Positions 15,915 to 23,824 of a stretch of DNA of 34,193 nucleotides are shown here, piece by piece. Source of the DNA: Bacteroidota bacterium (GTDB lineage Bacteria; Bacteroidota; Bacteroidia; B-17B0; Aurantibacillaceae); contig JACDED010000035.1 of the NCBI GenBank assembly GCA_013816615.1, positions 1-34,193 of the forward strand. Reading direction: 5' to 3'. A program made the translations under genes and the position numbers. The notes under the pieces were generated by a model. It was not told the DNA's origin. It did no database searches and saw only the letters and a list, made by a program, of their open reading frames with translations. Every line of letters begins with the position of its first letter. Within the stretch, counting starts at the first letter, position 1.

Positions 15915-16907
15915 ATGGCGCCTCGTATAGCAATTATTGGTAGCGGAAGTTGGGCAACAGCACTGGCAAAGTTACTTCTTAATAATACTTCAAAAATAAA
16001 CTGGTTTATTCGCAAGCAGGAAGATATTGACCTGTTTAAAGAACACCACAACAATCCAAAATATCTAAGCTCTGTTGAATTTGATATTTCTAAAATAACT
16101 TTTTTTACTTCTGTTTCTGAGTGTATTAAAAATTCTGATTTTATTATTCTTGCAATTCCTTCTGCATTTTTAAATACTTCATTCGCAGATCTAAAAGAAA
16201 AAGATCTTGTGGGTAAAATTATTTTTTCTGCTATTAAAGGTATTGTACCCGAACACAATTTAATTGTTGGTGAATATTTAAATACGGTTTATAATGTTCC
16301 TTTTCAAAACATTGGCGTTATCACAGGGCCTTGTCATGCAGAAGAAGTAGCGATGGAAAAATTAAGCTACCTGACCATTGCTTCTCAAAATACAGAGAAT
16401 GCAACAACATTAAGTAATTTATTGAATTGCCGTTATTTAAAGTCATCCGTAAGTGATGATATTTATGGTACCGAATATTCTGCAGTTTTAAAAAATGTAA
16501 TAGCCGTTGCCGGTGGCATTTGCCATGGACTAGGTTATGGTGATAATTTTTTGGCAGTACTTGTAAGCAATGCTATCCAGGAAATAAAACGCTTTGTAGA
16601 TGAAGTACATCCGATCGACAGGGACATAAAAGCTTCTGCCTATCTTGGTGACCTTTTGGTAACAGCCTACTCACAGTTTAGCCGCAACCGTATGTTTGGC
16701 ACTATGCTTGGAAAAGGCTATGGCGTTAAACGCGCGCAATTAGAAATGAATATGATAGCCGAAGGGTATTATGCAGTGAAATGTGTTTATGAAATAAATA
16801 AAAAATACAATGTGCACATGCCAATAACAAATGCTGTTTACAATATTATTTATAAAAATAAAGATGCGGGAAAAGAAATAACCGAATTGTCTAATCTATT
16901 ATCATAA
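15915..16907 (+). CDS. gpsA: NAD(P)H-dependent glycerol-3-phosphate dehydrogenase
   Basis: GpsA reduces dihydroxyacetone phosphate to sn-glycerol 3-phosphate, the backbone for phospholipids. The 330 residues show the Rossmann motif IIGSGSWATALAK (7-19), ILAIPSAFL, SAIKGI and VITGPCHAEE (the family G-P-S/C-x-A-x-E motif), the catalytic Lys193 in EYSAVLKNVIAVAGG, GYGDNFLAVLV and the GDLLVTAYSQFSRNRMFG block. The usual GPSxAxE is GPCHAEE here. The gene is followed by a membrane protein after three bases. A phospholipid role for the neighbours is possible but not shown. Confidence 0.96.
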   Translation: MAPRIAIIGSGSWATALAKLLLNNTSKINWFIRKQEDIDLFKEHHNNPKYLSSVEFDISKITFFTSVSECIKNSDFIILAIPSAFLNTSFADLKEKDLVGKIIFSAIKGIVPEHNLIVGEYLNTVYNVPFQNIGVITGPCHAEEVAMEKLSYLTIASQNTENATTLSNLLNCRYLKSSVSDDIYGTEYSAVLKNVIAVAGGICHGLGYGDNFLAVLVSNAIQEIKRFVDEVHPIDRDIKASAYLGDLLVTAYSQFSRNRMFGTMLGKGYGVKRAQLEMNMIAEGYYAVKCVYEINKKYNVHMPITNAVYNIIYKNKDAGKEITELSNLLS

Positions 16908-16910
16908 ACC

Positions 16911-17543
16911 TTGAAAAATTTTGCACTTGTAATTTCTGTTCTTATGCATCCGTTGCTAATGGCAACATACATGTGCCTGCTGCTTTTTTTTGGTATTCAC
17001 AATACAGTTTATGATTACCTAACACCTTTTGAAACAAAGTGGCGCATCTCACTTATTGTGTTTATGTTCTCTTTTGTTTTCCCGGTATTGAATATTTACA
17101 TTTTAGTGAAGTTAAAACGTATTCCTAACCTCACGCTTTCTAATCAAAAAGACAGAACCTTTCCTTTATTTATTACCGCTATGTTTTATTTTGGTTTGTT
17201 CTATCTTATGATGGATATTAATATCTGGAACAGCATAAAACTTTTTGTAATTGGCGGCGCCGTTTGCATTTTAATAACAACCATTATAAATTTAAAATAT
17301 AAGATCAGTGCGCACATGGTTGGGCTTGGTGGTGTATTGGGCATTTTAATCTCGGTATCTTATTTAATTAAGTTTGATATGACACCTTATTATATTGCGG
17401 TTATTATTATTGCAGGCCTTGTTGGTTGTGCCCGTTTAGTATTACACGAGCATAAGCCGGCGCAATTATACTTAGGCTTTTTTTTAGGATTAATAGTGCA
17501 GAGTGTTTTGTTTTTTAGTTTGCAAAAAATAACCTTTGCTTAA
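16911..17543 (+). CDS. PAP2-superfamily-like membrane protein (degenerate motifs)
   Basis: A 210-residue protein with about six membrane helices. Three segments recall the phosphatidic acid phosphatase type 2 motifs: LSNQKDRTFPLF (for K-x6-R-P), KISAHMVGLGG (for PSGH) and ARLVLHEHKPAQLYLG (for S-R-x5-H-x3-D). The Pro, Ser and Asp residues of the classic set are partly replaced, and the His in the third motif is kept. It could be an inactive or altered PAP2 relative; this is an inference from spacing. The start is TTG at 16911, three bases after gpsA. Next to gpsA it might act on lipid phosphates or isoprenyl phosphates. Confidence 0.6.
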   Translation: MKNFALVISVLMHPLLMATYMCLLLFFGIHNTVYDYLTPFETKWRISLIVFMFSFVFPVLNIYILVKLKRIPNLTLSNQKDRTFPLFITAMFYFGLFYLMMDINIWNSIKLFVIGGAVCILITTIINLKYKISAHMVGLGGVLGILISVSYLIKFDMTPYYIAVIIIAGLVGCARLVLHEHKPAQLYLGFFLGLIVQSVLFFSLQKITFA

Positions 17544-17554
17544 ATAAATAAATT

Positions 17555-18571
17555 TTGAATTTAGTAATAGGCGCTACAGGAATTTTAGGAGGTCATGTTG
17601 TTTTAAAGCTCTTGCAAAACAACCAGCCTGTTATTGCCGGTAAACAAAAAACCAGCGATCTTAAAAAGGTAGAAAAGCTATTTTCCTATTACGATCCTAA
17701 ATACAAACAGCTTTTCGAAAAAATAAAATGGGTAGATATTGACGTTACCGATGTTTATTCGATCGAAGAAGCTTTGGAAGGAATTTCAAATGTATATAAC
17801 TGTTCGGGCTTTGTATCATTTAATAAAGCAGATCGCAAAAAGCTTTTTCAAATAAACGAAGGTGGGGCCGCAAATGTTGTAAATGCCTGTATGCAGAAGA
17901 AGGTCGGCGCGCTTTGCCATGTAAGCTCAATTGCAACCGTAAACAATTCTGATTATATACTGCCTTTAAATGAAAGCGTTTTTTGGAAATCGTCCGGTAA
18001 AGAAAGCGATTATGCTATTAGTAAATATAGCGGTGAAAGAGAGGTTTGGCGCGGCATTGAAGAAGGATTAAACGCTATAATTGTAAATCCGGGTGTTATT
18101 TTATCTTCAGGATTTTGGGACCAAAGTAGTTCGCAATTATTTAATGTATGTTATAAAGGCAACCAATTTTATACGGATGGAATTGCCGGATACATTGCTG
18201 CGCCTGATGTTGCAGCCTGTATGATAGAGCTCGTAGAAAAGCGCTTATTTGCGAACCGTTATATTTTAATCGAAGAAAATTATTCCTTTAAAGAGATCCT
18301 TAGCTCTATTCAAACAAAGTTGAACCGTTCAAAACCCAGTATCAATGCTGGTAAGAGCATGCTCGAATTAGCACGGATAATGGATTCATTTATATGTCTT
18401 TTTTTTGGGAAACCGCGCCGGATCACAAAACCGGTAATATATGCAGGCCTAAACAAGCAATCCTTCTCAAATACCAAAATAAAAGCCGTATTCTTGAAGG
18501 GTTTTACACCTGTAAATCAAGCAATTGAGAAGATATGTGCTGATTTTTTAGCTGACAAAAACAGTAAATGA
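17555..18571 (+). CDS. NAD-dependent epimerase/dehydratase-family protein
   Basis: A 338-residue extended short-chain dehydrogenase (Rossmann fold). It has the nucleotide-binding G-x-x-G-x-x-G in VIGATGILGGHVV at residues 5-12, VDIDVTDVYSIEEAL, VYNCSGFVSF, CHVSSIATVNN and the catalytic YAISK (Tyr-x3-Lys). Later positions carry NPGVILSSG. The overall pattern is that of the dihydroflavonol-reductase/3-beta-HSD-like NAD(P)-binding epimerases in Bacteroidota; the substrate is unknown. It starts with TTG at 17555, 11 bases after the PAP2-like gene, in the same run as gpsA. Confidence 0.85.
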   Translation: MNLVIGATGILGGHVVLKLLQNNQPVIAGKQKTSDLKKVEKLFSYYDPKYKQLFEKIKWVDIDVTDVYSIEEALEGISNVYNCSGFVSFNKADRKKLFQINEGGAANVVNACMQKKVGALCHVSSIATVNNSDYILPLNESVFWKSSGKESDYAISKYSGEREVWRGIEEGLNAIIVNPGVILSSGFWDQSSSQLFNVCYKGNQFYTDGIAGYIAAPDVAACMIELVEKRLFANRYILIEENYSFKEILSSIQTKLNRSKPSINAGKSMLELARIMDSFICLFFGKPRRITKPVIYAGLNKQSFSNTKIKAVFLKGFTPVNQAIEKICADFLADKNSK

Positions 18572-18681
18572 TCTAAAAATCTATTTTTTTTCATAAAAAT
18601 TAATTTTTATCAATTAAATTTTTGTTTTTGTAGATTAAATATCTAATTTAGTCTATTATTTTAAGAAATTTTAGGAAACGT

Positions 18682-19299
18682 ATGCACATTGCTATTGCAG
18701 GGAATATAGGGTCAGGAAAAACAACATTAACATCGTTACTAGCTAAACACTACAAATGGCACGCTCATTATGAGGATGCAGACGATAATCCTTATTTGAA
18801 CGATTTTTACGAAGATATGCAGCGTTGGTCATTCAATTTGCAGGTGTATTTTTTAAACAACAGGTTTAACCAGATATTGGACATTAGAAAAGGCAAACAT
18901 TCAGTAGTTCAGGATAGAACTATTTATGAAGATGCTTATATTTTTGCTCCCAATCTTCATGCGATGGGCTTAATGACCTCGCGCGATTACGATAATTATT
19001 TTTCGTTATTTAAATTAATGGAAAGTCTTATAAAAGCTCCCGATCTTATTATTTACTTAAGAGCAAGTGTGCCTACTTTAGTAAAACAGATACAGAAACG
19101 CGGAAGGGATTATGAGAACAGTATTCGCCTGGATTATTTAAAAAGATTGAACGAGCGTTATGAAGCATGGAGCACATCATATGAATCAGGAAAAATATTG
19201 GTGGTAGATGTAGATGATATTAATTTTAGTGAGAACAAAGAAGATCTTGGTAAAGTTATAAGAATGATTGACGGTGAACTAAACGGTTTATTCAAATAA
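18682..19299 (+). CDS. Deoxynucleoside kinase
   Basis: A 205-residue member of the dCK/dGK family, which phosphorylates salvaged deoxynucleosides to dNMPs. The P-loop is GNIGSGKTT (7-15), followed by an acidic YEDADDNPYL substrate site and WSFNLQVYFLNNRF. VVQDRTIYEDAYIFA contains the DR(S/T) catalytic Asp-Arg pair. LIIYLRASVPTLVKQIQKRGRDYE includes the basic LID, and the C-terminal helix follows. The size equals bacterial dAK/dGK enzymes. It is separated from the epimerase by 110 very A+T-rich bases that contain a perfect 18-base palindrome (18593-18610); a promoter is likely there but I could not pick a consensus box. Confidence 0.93.
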   Translation: MHIAIAGNIGSGKTTLTSLLAKHYKWHAHYEDADDNPYLNDFYEDMQRWSFNLQVYFLNNRFNQILDIRKGKHSVVQDRTIYEDAYIFAPNLHAMGLMTSRDYDNYFSLFKLMESLIKAPDLIIYLRASVPTLVKQIQKRGRDYENSIRLDYLKRLNERYEAWSTSYESGKILVVDVDDINFSENKEDLGKVIRMIDGELNGLFK

Positions 19300-19304
19300 A
19301 TTAA

Positions 19305-19880
19305 GTGAGTGTAACTTTAAATAAGGAATCAGAATTTTTTGATCTGCATTTTGCAAAGCAGGTGAAAAATGTTACGCAGTCTGGCGAATTAATTTTAGCC
19401 TATGATGGTGTTTTGAATAACGAAACAATTTCTAAGCTTGAAAGTGAGATCGAAGGCAAGATCCTTGACAAGAGTTTTCCTAAACAAGTTGTAAAAAAGG
19501 TTTTTTTTATTTGTGTTGAGTCCCTACAAAATCAATTGATCCACGGGCACAAAGATGATAAAGGCTCACAACATAATTTCTTTTTATTAGCGCATACTGA
19601 TAAGATCGTAAAGATCGTTTCCGCAAACCTTATTTCAAATGCATCAGTTGAAGTTGTAAAACCTTTAATAGAAAAAATAAATTCATTTGATGATCCTGCT
19701 GTTTTAAAAGCTTATTACCTGGAACATCTTGAAAATAATGAATTAAGCGATAAAGGTGGCGCCGGACTTGGATTTATTACTATTGCTATGAAAAGCGGTA
19801 ATAAGATAACGCCTACATTTGAAGCGATCAACGAAAAATACTCTTTGTTTTTATTAGAGGTAAAAATAAATCTTGAGTAA
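19305..19880 (+). CDS. SiaB-family protein kinase (DUF6272-like)
   Basis: A 191-residue protein with a GHKL-type ATP-binding layout. There is a helix rich in FICVESLQNQLIHGHKD (the N-box region with Glu and Asn), and a DKGGAGLGFITIA glycine-rich G-box near the C-terminus. The length and motifs match the SiaB family of Pseudomonas aeruginosa, which phosphorylates the anti-sigma-antagonist-like protein SiaC to control diguanylate cyclase SiaD and biofilm formation. No SiaA phosphatase, SiaC or SiaD is visible nearby, so the partner is unknown. The start is GTG at 19305, five bases after the kinase gene stop, and the GT4 gene begins five bases after its stop. This is a family assignment from motifs only. 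Confidence 0.72.
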   Translation: MSVTLNKESEFFDLHFAKQVKNVTQSGELILAYDGVLNNETISKLESEIEGKILDKSFPKQVVKKVFFICVESLQNQLIHGHKDDKGSQHNFFLLAHTDKIVKIVSANLISNASVEVVKPLIEKINSFDDPAVLKAYYLEHLENNELSDKGGAGLGFITIAMKSGNKITPTFEAINEKYSLFLLEVKINLE

Positions 19881-19885
19881 AAATA

Positions 19886-21040
19886 ATGTCGCAAGATAAG
19901 CAGACAATTCTCTTTTTAGCTTCCTGGTATCCAACACCGCAAAACAAAAATCACGGCATTTTTATTAAAAATCACGCATTGGCATTAAGCAATTTTATGC
20001 CCGTAATTGTTGTATATGCTTATTCAACAAATGATGCAGAAGATTTTAAAATAACCAAAACCAAGCAAGGCAATTTAGAAGAATGGCTTTTAGAATATCC
20101 AAAAAGCTCAACACCTTTAATTTCTTTTTTTATAAAATATCTTCGTTTTAAAAAAGCACACAAATTATTATTAAAGGAATTAATAAAGGAGAATATACAA
20201 GTTAAAGCCATTCAATTAAACGTCATTTTTCCTGCTGCTTTGACCTTACCACTATTTAAAGATCATTTTAAAGCCCCTCACACCATTGTTGAACACTGGA
20301 GCGGCTATTTACCGGAAGATGACAATTACAAAAGCGGTATTGTAAAGAATGTTACAAAAAAAGCAGTGGCTTCTGCAGCAAAGATATTTTACGTTTCCGA
20401 AAAACAAAAACAAGCTATGCTTAGCCACGGCTTAAAAGGAAATTACGAATTGCTTTATAATGTTGTGGATACAAATTTGTTTAAAGAAAATAAAAGTGTA
20501 AAAAGCCAGAAACCTTTACTCTTACATGTTTCATCGCTTGTTGAGCGTGAAAAAAACATTAGCGGAACATTGCGCGTATCAAAAAAATTACAAGCTGCCG
20601 GAAATGATTTTGATCTTGTAATAATTGGCGGTGAAGAAGAATTAGTTTCTTATTACAAAAAAGAAGCCACTCAACTTCAGCTTAAGAATATAACATTTAC
20701 CGGTAAAAAAACACAAGCAGAAATTGCAATCTATATGCAACAAGCCCAGGCCTTAATCCTATTCAGTAATTACGAAGGTATGCCGGTTGTAGTATTAGAG
20801 GCGCTTGCCACAGGCTTACCGGTTTTTGCAACCAAGGTTGGTCAATTACCAAATATGATCACTAATGAATTTGGAAAATTAGTGGCTGTAAAAGATGAAG
20901 CAACCCTTGAAAAAGAATTAGATCTTTTCTTAAAAGGAAATACAAAATTTGATTCTCAAAAAATGATTGAATTTATTTCTCAAAATGCATCGCAGGAAAT
21001 TGTAGGCAAAAAACTTGCCGGTCTTTATTTAGGCATCTGA
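19886..21040 (+). CDS. Glycosyltransferase family 4
   Basis: A 384-residue soluble GT-B retaining glycosyltransferase. The N-terminal domain begins ILFLASWYPTPQNKNHGIFIKNHA, with WYP and the glycine-rich acceptor-loop pattern seen in GT4 enzymes of envelope polysaccharide synthesis. The C-terminal nucleotide-sugar domain has LLHVSSLVEREKN, DLVIIGGEEE and the E-x7-E motif in NYEGMPVVVLEALATGLPV. It probably adds a sugar to a lipid- or polysaccharide-linked acceptor; the sugar is unknown. Its last 16 bases overlap the 3' end of convergent rsmA. Confidence 0.92.
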   Translation: MSQDKQTILFLASWYPTPQNKNHGIFIKNHALALSNFMPVIVVYAYSTNDAEDFKITKTKQGNLEEWLLEYPKSSTPLISFFIKYLRFKKAHKLLLKELIKENIQVKAIQLNVIFPAALTLPLFKDHFKAPHTIVEHWSGYLPEDDNYKSGIVKNVTKKAVASAAKIFYVSEKQKQAMLSHGLKGNYELLYNVVDTNLFKENKSVKSQKPLLLHVSSLVEREKNISGTLRVSKKLQAAGNDFDLVIIGGEEELVSYYKKEATQLQLKNITFTGKKTQAEIAIYMQQAQALILFSNYEGMPVVVLEALATGLPVFATKVGQLPNMITNEFGKLVAVKDEATLEKELDLFLKGNTKFDSQKMIEFISQNASQEIVGKKLAGLYLGI

Positions 21041-21804
21041 TCCTGTACAAATTGCGTTAGCTCTACAAACTGTGCTACCGAAAGCTGTTCAGGTCTTTTA
21101 TCTAAAAGCGGGTGGCGTAATTCATTATTATTAAACAAGGTCCTTACCGAATTACGGATTGTTTTTCTGCGCTGATTAAAAGTCGTTTTCACTACTTTCT
21201 TAAAAAGATCTTCATCACAATCCAACTTCTGAACATTATTTCTTGTTAAACGTATTACTGCACTTTTTACTTTTGGTGGTGGAGTAAAAACATTTTCATG
21301 TACAGTAAATAAATATTCGATCTCATAAAAAGCCTGTAACAATACACTCAAAATACCATAAACTTTAGAGCCTGGTTTCTCTGCAAGGCGCATAGCTACT
21401 TCTTTTTGGAACATACCAACAACATAATCAACAGAGTTTTTATTTTCCAAAACCTTAAACATGATCTGGCTTGAAATGTTGTAAGGAAAATTTCCAACTA
21501 CATTAAATTTTTGTCCGGCCACTTGTTGAAGATCTGCTTTTAAGAAATCCGAAAAAATAATTTTATCTTTTTTATCGGGATATTTTACTTTTAAAAAATC
21601 AACCGATTCCTGGTCAACATCCATGGCTAAAAAATCGTCCACGGTATTTATCAAAAACTGTGTTAATACACCAGTTCCGGGTCCTACCTCAACAATAAAA
21701 GAAGTTTTATCTTTTTCTAAAAGAGCCTCTACAGTATTTCTTGCGATGTTTTCATCGTTTAAAAAATGCTGGCCTAAATGTTTTTTTGCTCTTACTGGTT
21801 GCAC
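21025..21804 (-). CDS. rsmA: 16S rRNA dimethyladenosine transferase RsmA (KsgA)
   Basis: RsmA dimethylates A1518 and A1519 of 16S rRNA during 30S maturation. The 259 residues show AKKHLGQHFLND at the N-terminus, SAM motif I VEVGPGTG (38-45), the acidic DVDQESVDFL, and the catalytic NFPYNISS (Asn105), then FQKEVAMRL and the C-terminal VFTPPPKVKSAVIRL. The start is GTG at 21804, two bases after the prfB stop, so the two are co-transcribed. The 3' end overlaps the glycosyltransferase gene by 16 bases. Confidence 0.97.
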   Translation of the reverse strand: MQPVRAKKHLGQHFLNDENIARNTVEALLEKDKTSFIVEVGPGTGVLTQFLINTVDDFLAMDVDQESVDFLKVKYPDKKDKIIFSDFLKADLQQVAGQKFNVVGNFPYNISSQIMFKVLENKNSVDYVVGMFQKEVAMRLAEKPGSKVYGILSVLLQAFYEIEYLFTVHENVFTPPPKVKSAVIRLTRNNVQKLDCDEDLFKKVVKTTFNQRRKTIRNSVRTLFNNNELRHPLLDKRPEQLSVAQFVELTQFVQDQMPK

Positions 21805-21806
21805 GT

Positions 21807-22911
21807 TTATGTTTTTTGATAGTGTTTGCCGCCTAAGGCCATTAAGTATACTTTTATTAATTCATCCAGGTTACCATTTAAAACTCCTTCTGCATCTGTC
21901 ATTTTAAATTCGGTACGATGATCATTTACCATTTTATACGGATGCAACACGTAACTGCGTATTTGAGAGCCCCACTCTATTTTCATCTTTCCATCTTCAA
22001 CCGCGTTTTTAGCTTCGTTACGTTTACGCATTTCCAATTCATATAATTGTGAGCGTAACATTTGCATGGCACGCTCCCTATTTCCAAGTTGCGAACGTTC
22101 TACCTGGCAAACTACAACAATGCCACTTGGTTTATGTAATAACTGTACTTTACTTTCAACCTTGTTTACGTTTTGGCCACCGGCACCACCACTTCGTGAA
22201 GTGCTCATTTCAATATCCTGCGGTTTAATTTCAATCTCTATTGTATCATCAACCATTGGATAAACATAAACAGAAGCAAAACTTGTATGGCGTTTGGCAT
22301 TCGAATCAAACGGACTGATACGCACTAAACGGTGCACGCCATTCTCGCCTTTTAAATAACCATAAGCAAAATCGCCTTCAATTTGTATAGATACAGATTT
22401 TATTCCTGCAGCATCTCCGGCATTATAATCTAATTCAGTAACTTTGTAACCGTTTTTATCGGCCCACATTTGGTACATGCGTAAAAGAATACTGGCCCAA
22501 TCGCAGCTCTCGGTGCCACCGGCCCCGGCATTTATTTGGAGAATGCAACTTAATGCATCTTCTTCACCACGAAGCATGTTTTTAAATTCAATATCTTCTA
22601 AGTCTTTTAAAACTTTAAGGTATTCGGTATTCGTTTCTTCTTCACTGGCATCGCCACCTTTAAAAAAATCGTATAAGGTGTTCAAATCCTCAAGCTCCTG
22701 ATGTAATTTATCGTAAGCTGCGGTCCAGGATTTAACTTGTTTTACTTCGTTTAAGATTTTTTCTGCCTTCTTTGAATCGTTCCAGAAATTTGGATCAAGG
22801 GTCTTTTCTTCTAATAATTCAAGATCGTGTTTCTTCTTATCGTAGTCAAAGAAACCCCCTCAACGCGGCACTGCGATCATTCAAGTCTTTTAATTGCTCA
22901 TTTGTAAACAT
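21807..22911 (-). CDS. prfB: Peptide chain release factor 2 (programmed +1 frameshift)
   Basis: RF2 recognises UGA and UAA stop codons. ATG at 22911 begins a 21-codon leader ending RGFL, then an in-frame UGA at 22848-22846. Shifting by one base continues the reading frame ([15 protein letters not shown]...) to the stop at 21807, giving 367 residues in all, a normal RF2 length. The shifted part has the catalytic [16 protein letters not shown] (GGQ) and the stop-recognition region [11 protein letters not shown] to RHTSFASV. The slip site is the classic AGGGGGTTTCTTTGAC, so the coordinates describe one gene read in two frames. A -7 box (22916-22923) lies five bases upstream, inside the downstream end of the HTTM gene spacer. 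Confidence 0.97.
22845..22860 (-). promoter_or_regulatory. prfB programmed frameshift signal
   Basis: AGGGGG (22860-22855), an internal Shine-Dalgarno-like sequence, is followed by TTT, CTT and TGA C. Ribosomes pausing at the UGA with low RF2 slip from CTT into TTT and resume in the +1 frame, an autoregulatory circuit known from E. coli prfB. It is notable in a genome that otherwise seldom uses Shine-Dalgarno sequences. Confidence 0.93.
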
Positions 22912-22915
22912 GTGG

Positions 22916-22923
22916 CAAAGATA
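22916..22923 (-). promoter_or_regulatory. -7 box of prfB
   Basis: On the minus strand TATCTTTG, a full -7 consensus, is five bases from the ATG at 22911, so prfB and rsmA may be made from a nearly leaderless transcript. No TTTG stands 19 bases upstream. Confidence 0.5.
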
Positions 22924-22931
22924 ATAAAAAA

Positions 22932-23759
22932 TTAAGCATTTTGCTTCCTAAAAGGCCAGAAATATATGTAGGCAATTATCATTATCATGCCAAAGCCTAC
23001 AAGGCCAGTAATAAAGGCAATGTACAAATGCATAAAAATGCCCAGAAAAAGTAACAGTTTTTTGAACGTATTTACCCAAATTAAAAAAGGGAATGTTAAT
23101 TGATAAGCAAGTACAATAAAGTTTATGCAGTAGTTTAAAATTTCGTTTTTAATGATTGGGCCTGAAAACAAATTAAAATGATTAACCATACCCAGATTAG
23201 CGGTGGCCGTTCCGCTTAACCAATCATTACTATACAATTTTGACAAAGCAGCAATAAAATACACAAAGCAAACCTGGATGATAATGGCCAGAACACCAAA
23301 ATTATGAAAACAAGTAGAAAAAGCATTTTGAGTGCCCGAATCTGTTCTATATGTTTTAGCAAGAAAACAATTAAAAAAAAGCAATTGATTTAAAAGTAGA
23401 TCGCCGCCGGTTAATGTGGGATATATTTTATTATGAATATTAAGAACAGAAAACCAAAGAAGAAATTCAAATATAAAAGGGATCTTTTTTAGAAAATAAC
23501 TTAATGTCAGAAGCAATAAAGTGCCGAAAACAAAAACATAGCCAAAATTAATTTCCGAATCGTTATATAATAAAAAAGCGAGATTCCTTACACTTCCAAG
23601 TGAGCCCGGCTTAATGAGCGCTATAGCATCAGCGCCAAAAAACAAAGAGTAATAACTTAGCCAATAAATAACTTTAACCGTTAAAAATAAATATAAAAGC
23701 ACTTTAAAATATACAGTTTGGCTCTTATAGTTATATTCATTAAAAAAATATGCGACCAT
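22932..23759 (-). CDS. HTTM-domain-like polytopic membrane protein
   Basis: A 275-residue protein with about eight hydrophobic helices. The pattern LTGGDLLLNQLLFFNCFLAKT, VYFIAALSKLYSNDWLSGTATANLG and the C-terminal HLYIAFITGLVGFGMIMIIAY resembles the HTTM module (related to vitamin K-dependent gamma-carboxylase) found in Bacteroidota, often with DCC-family oxidoreductases. Function is unknown. The frame is open to a GTG at 23831, but that overlaps the divergent gene at 23825, so ATG 23759 is chosen. A possible -7 box, TAAATTTA, lies about 30 bases upstream of it. prfB follows 20 bases downstream on the same strand. Confidence 0.65.
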   Translation of the reverse strand: MVAYFFNEYNYKSQTVYFKVLLYLFLTVKVIYWLSYYSLFFGADAIALIKPGSLGSVRNLAFLLYNDSEINFGYVFVFGTLLLLTLSYFLKKIPFIFEFLLWFSVLNIHNKIYPTLTGGDLLLNQLLFFNCFLAKTYRTDSGTQNAFSTCFHNFGVLAIIIQVCFVYFIAALSKLYSNDWLSGTATANLGMVNHFNLFSGPIIKNEILNYCINFIVLAYQLTFPFLIWVNTFKKLLLFLGIFMHLYIAFITGLVGFGMIMIIAYIYFWPFRKQNA

Positions 23760-23824
23760 CTTTTTCAATAAGGTTAGTGTTTTAATAGCTAAATTTAGAT
23801 GTTTATTTTTACCTTTTACAATTA

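Noticed and set aside
18593-18610. Perfect 18-base palindrome ATAAAAATT/AATTTTTAT
   Set aside because: It is made of A and T only in a very A+T-rich spacer, so chance is likely; no clear operator or terminator role.
21807-22911. prfB as two broken reading frames, i.e. a pseudogene
   Set aside because: The break coincides exactly with the known AGGGGG-TTT-CTT-TGA-C frameshift site, and all motifs are intact after the shift.
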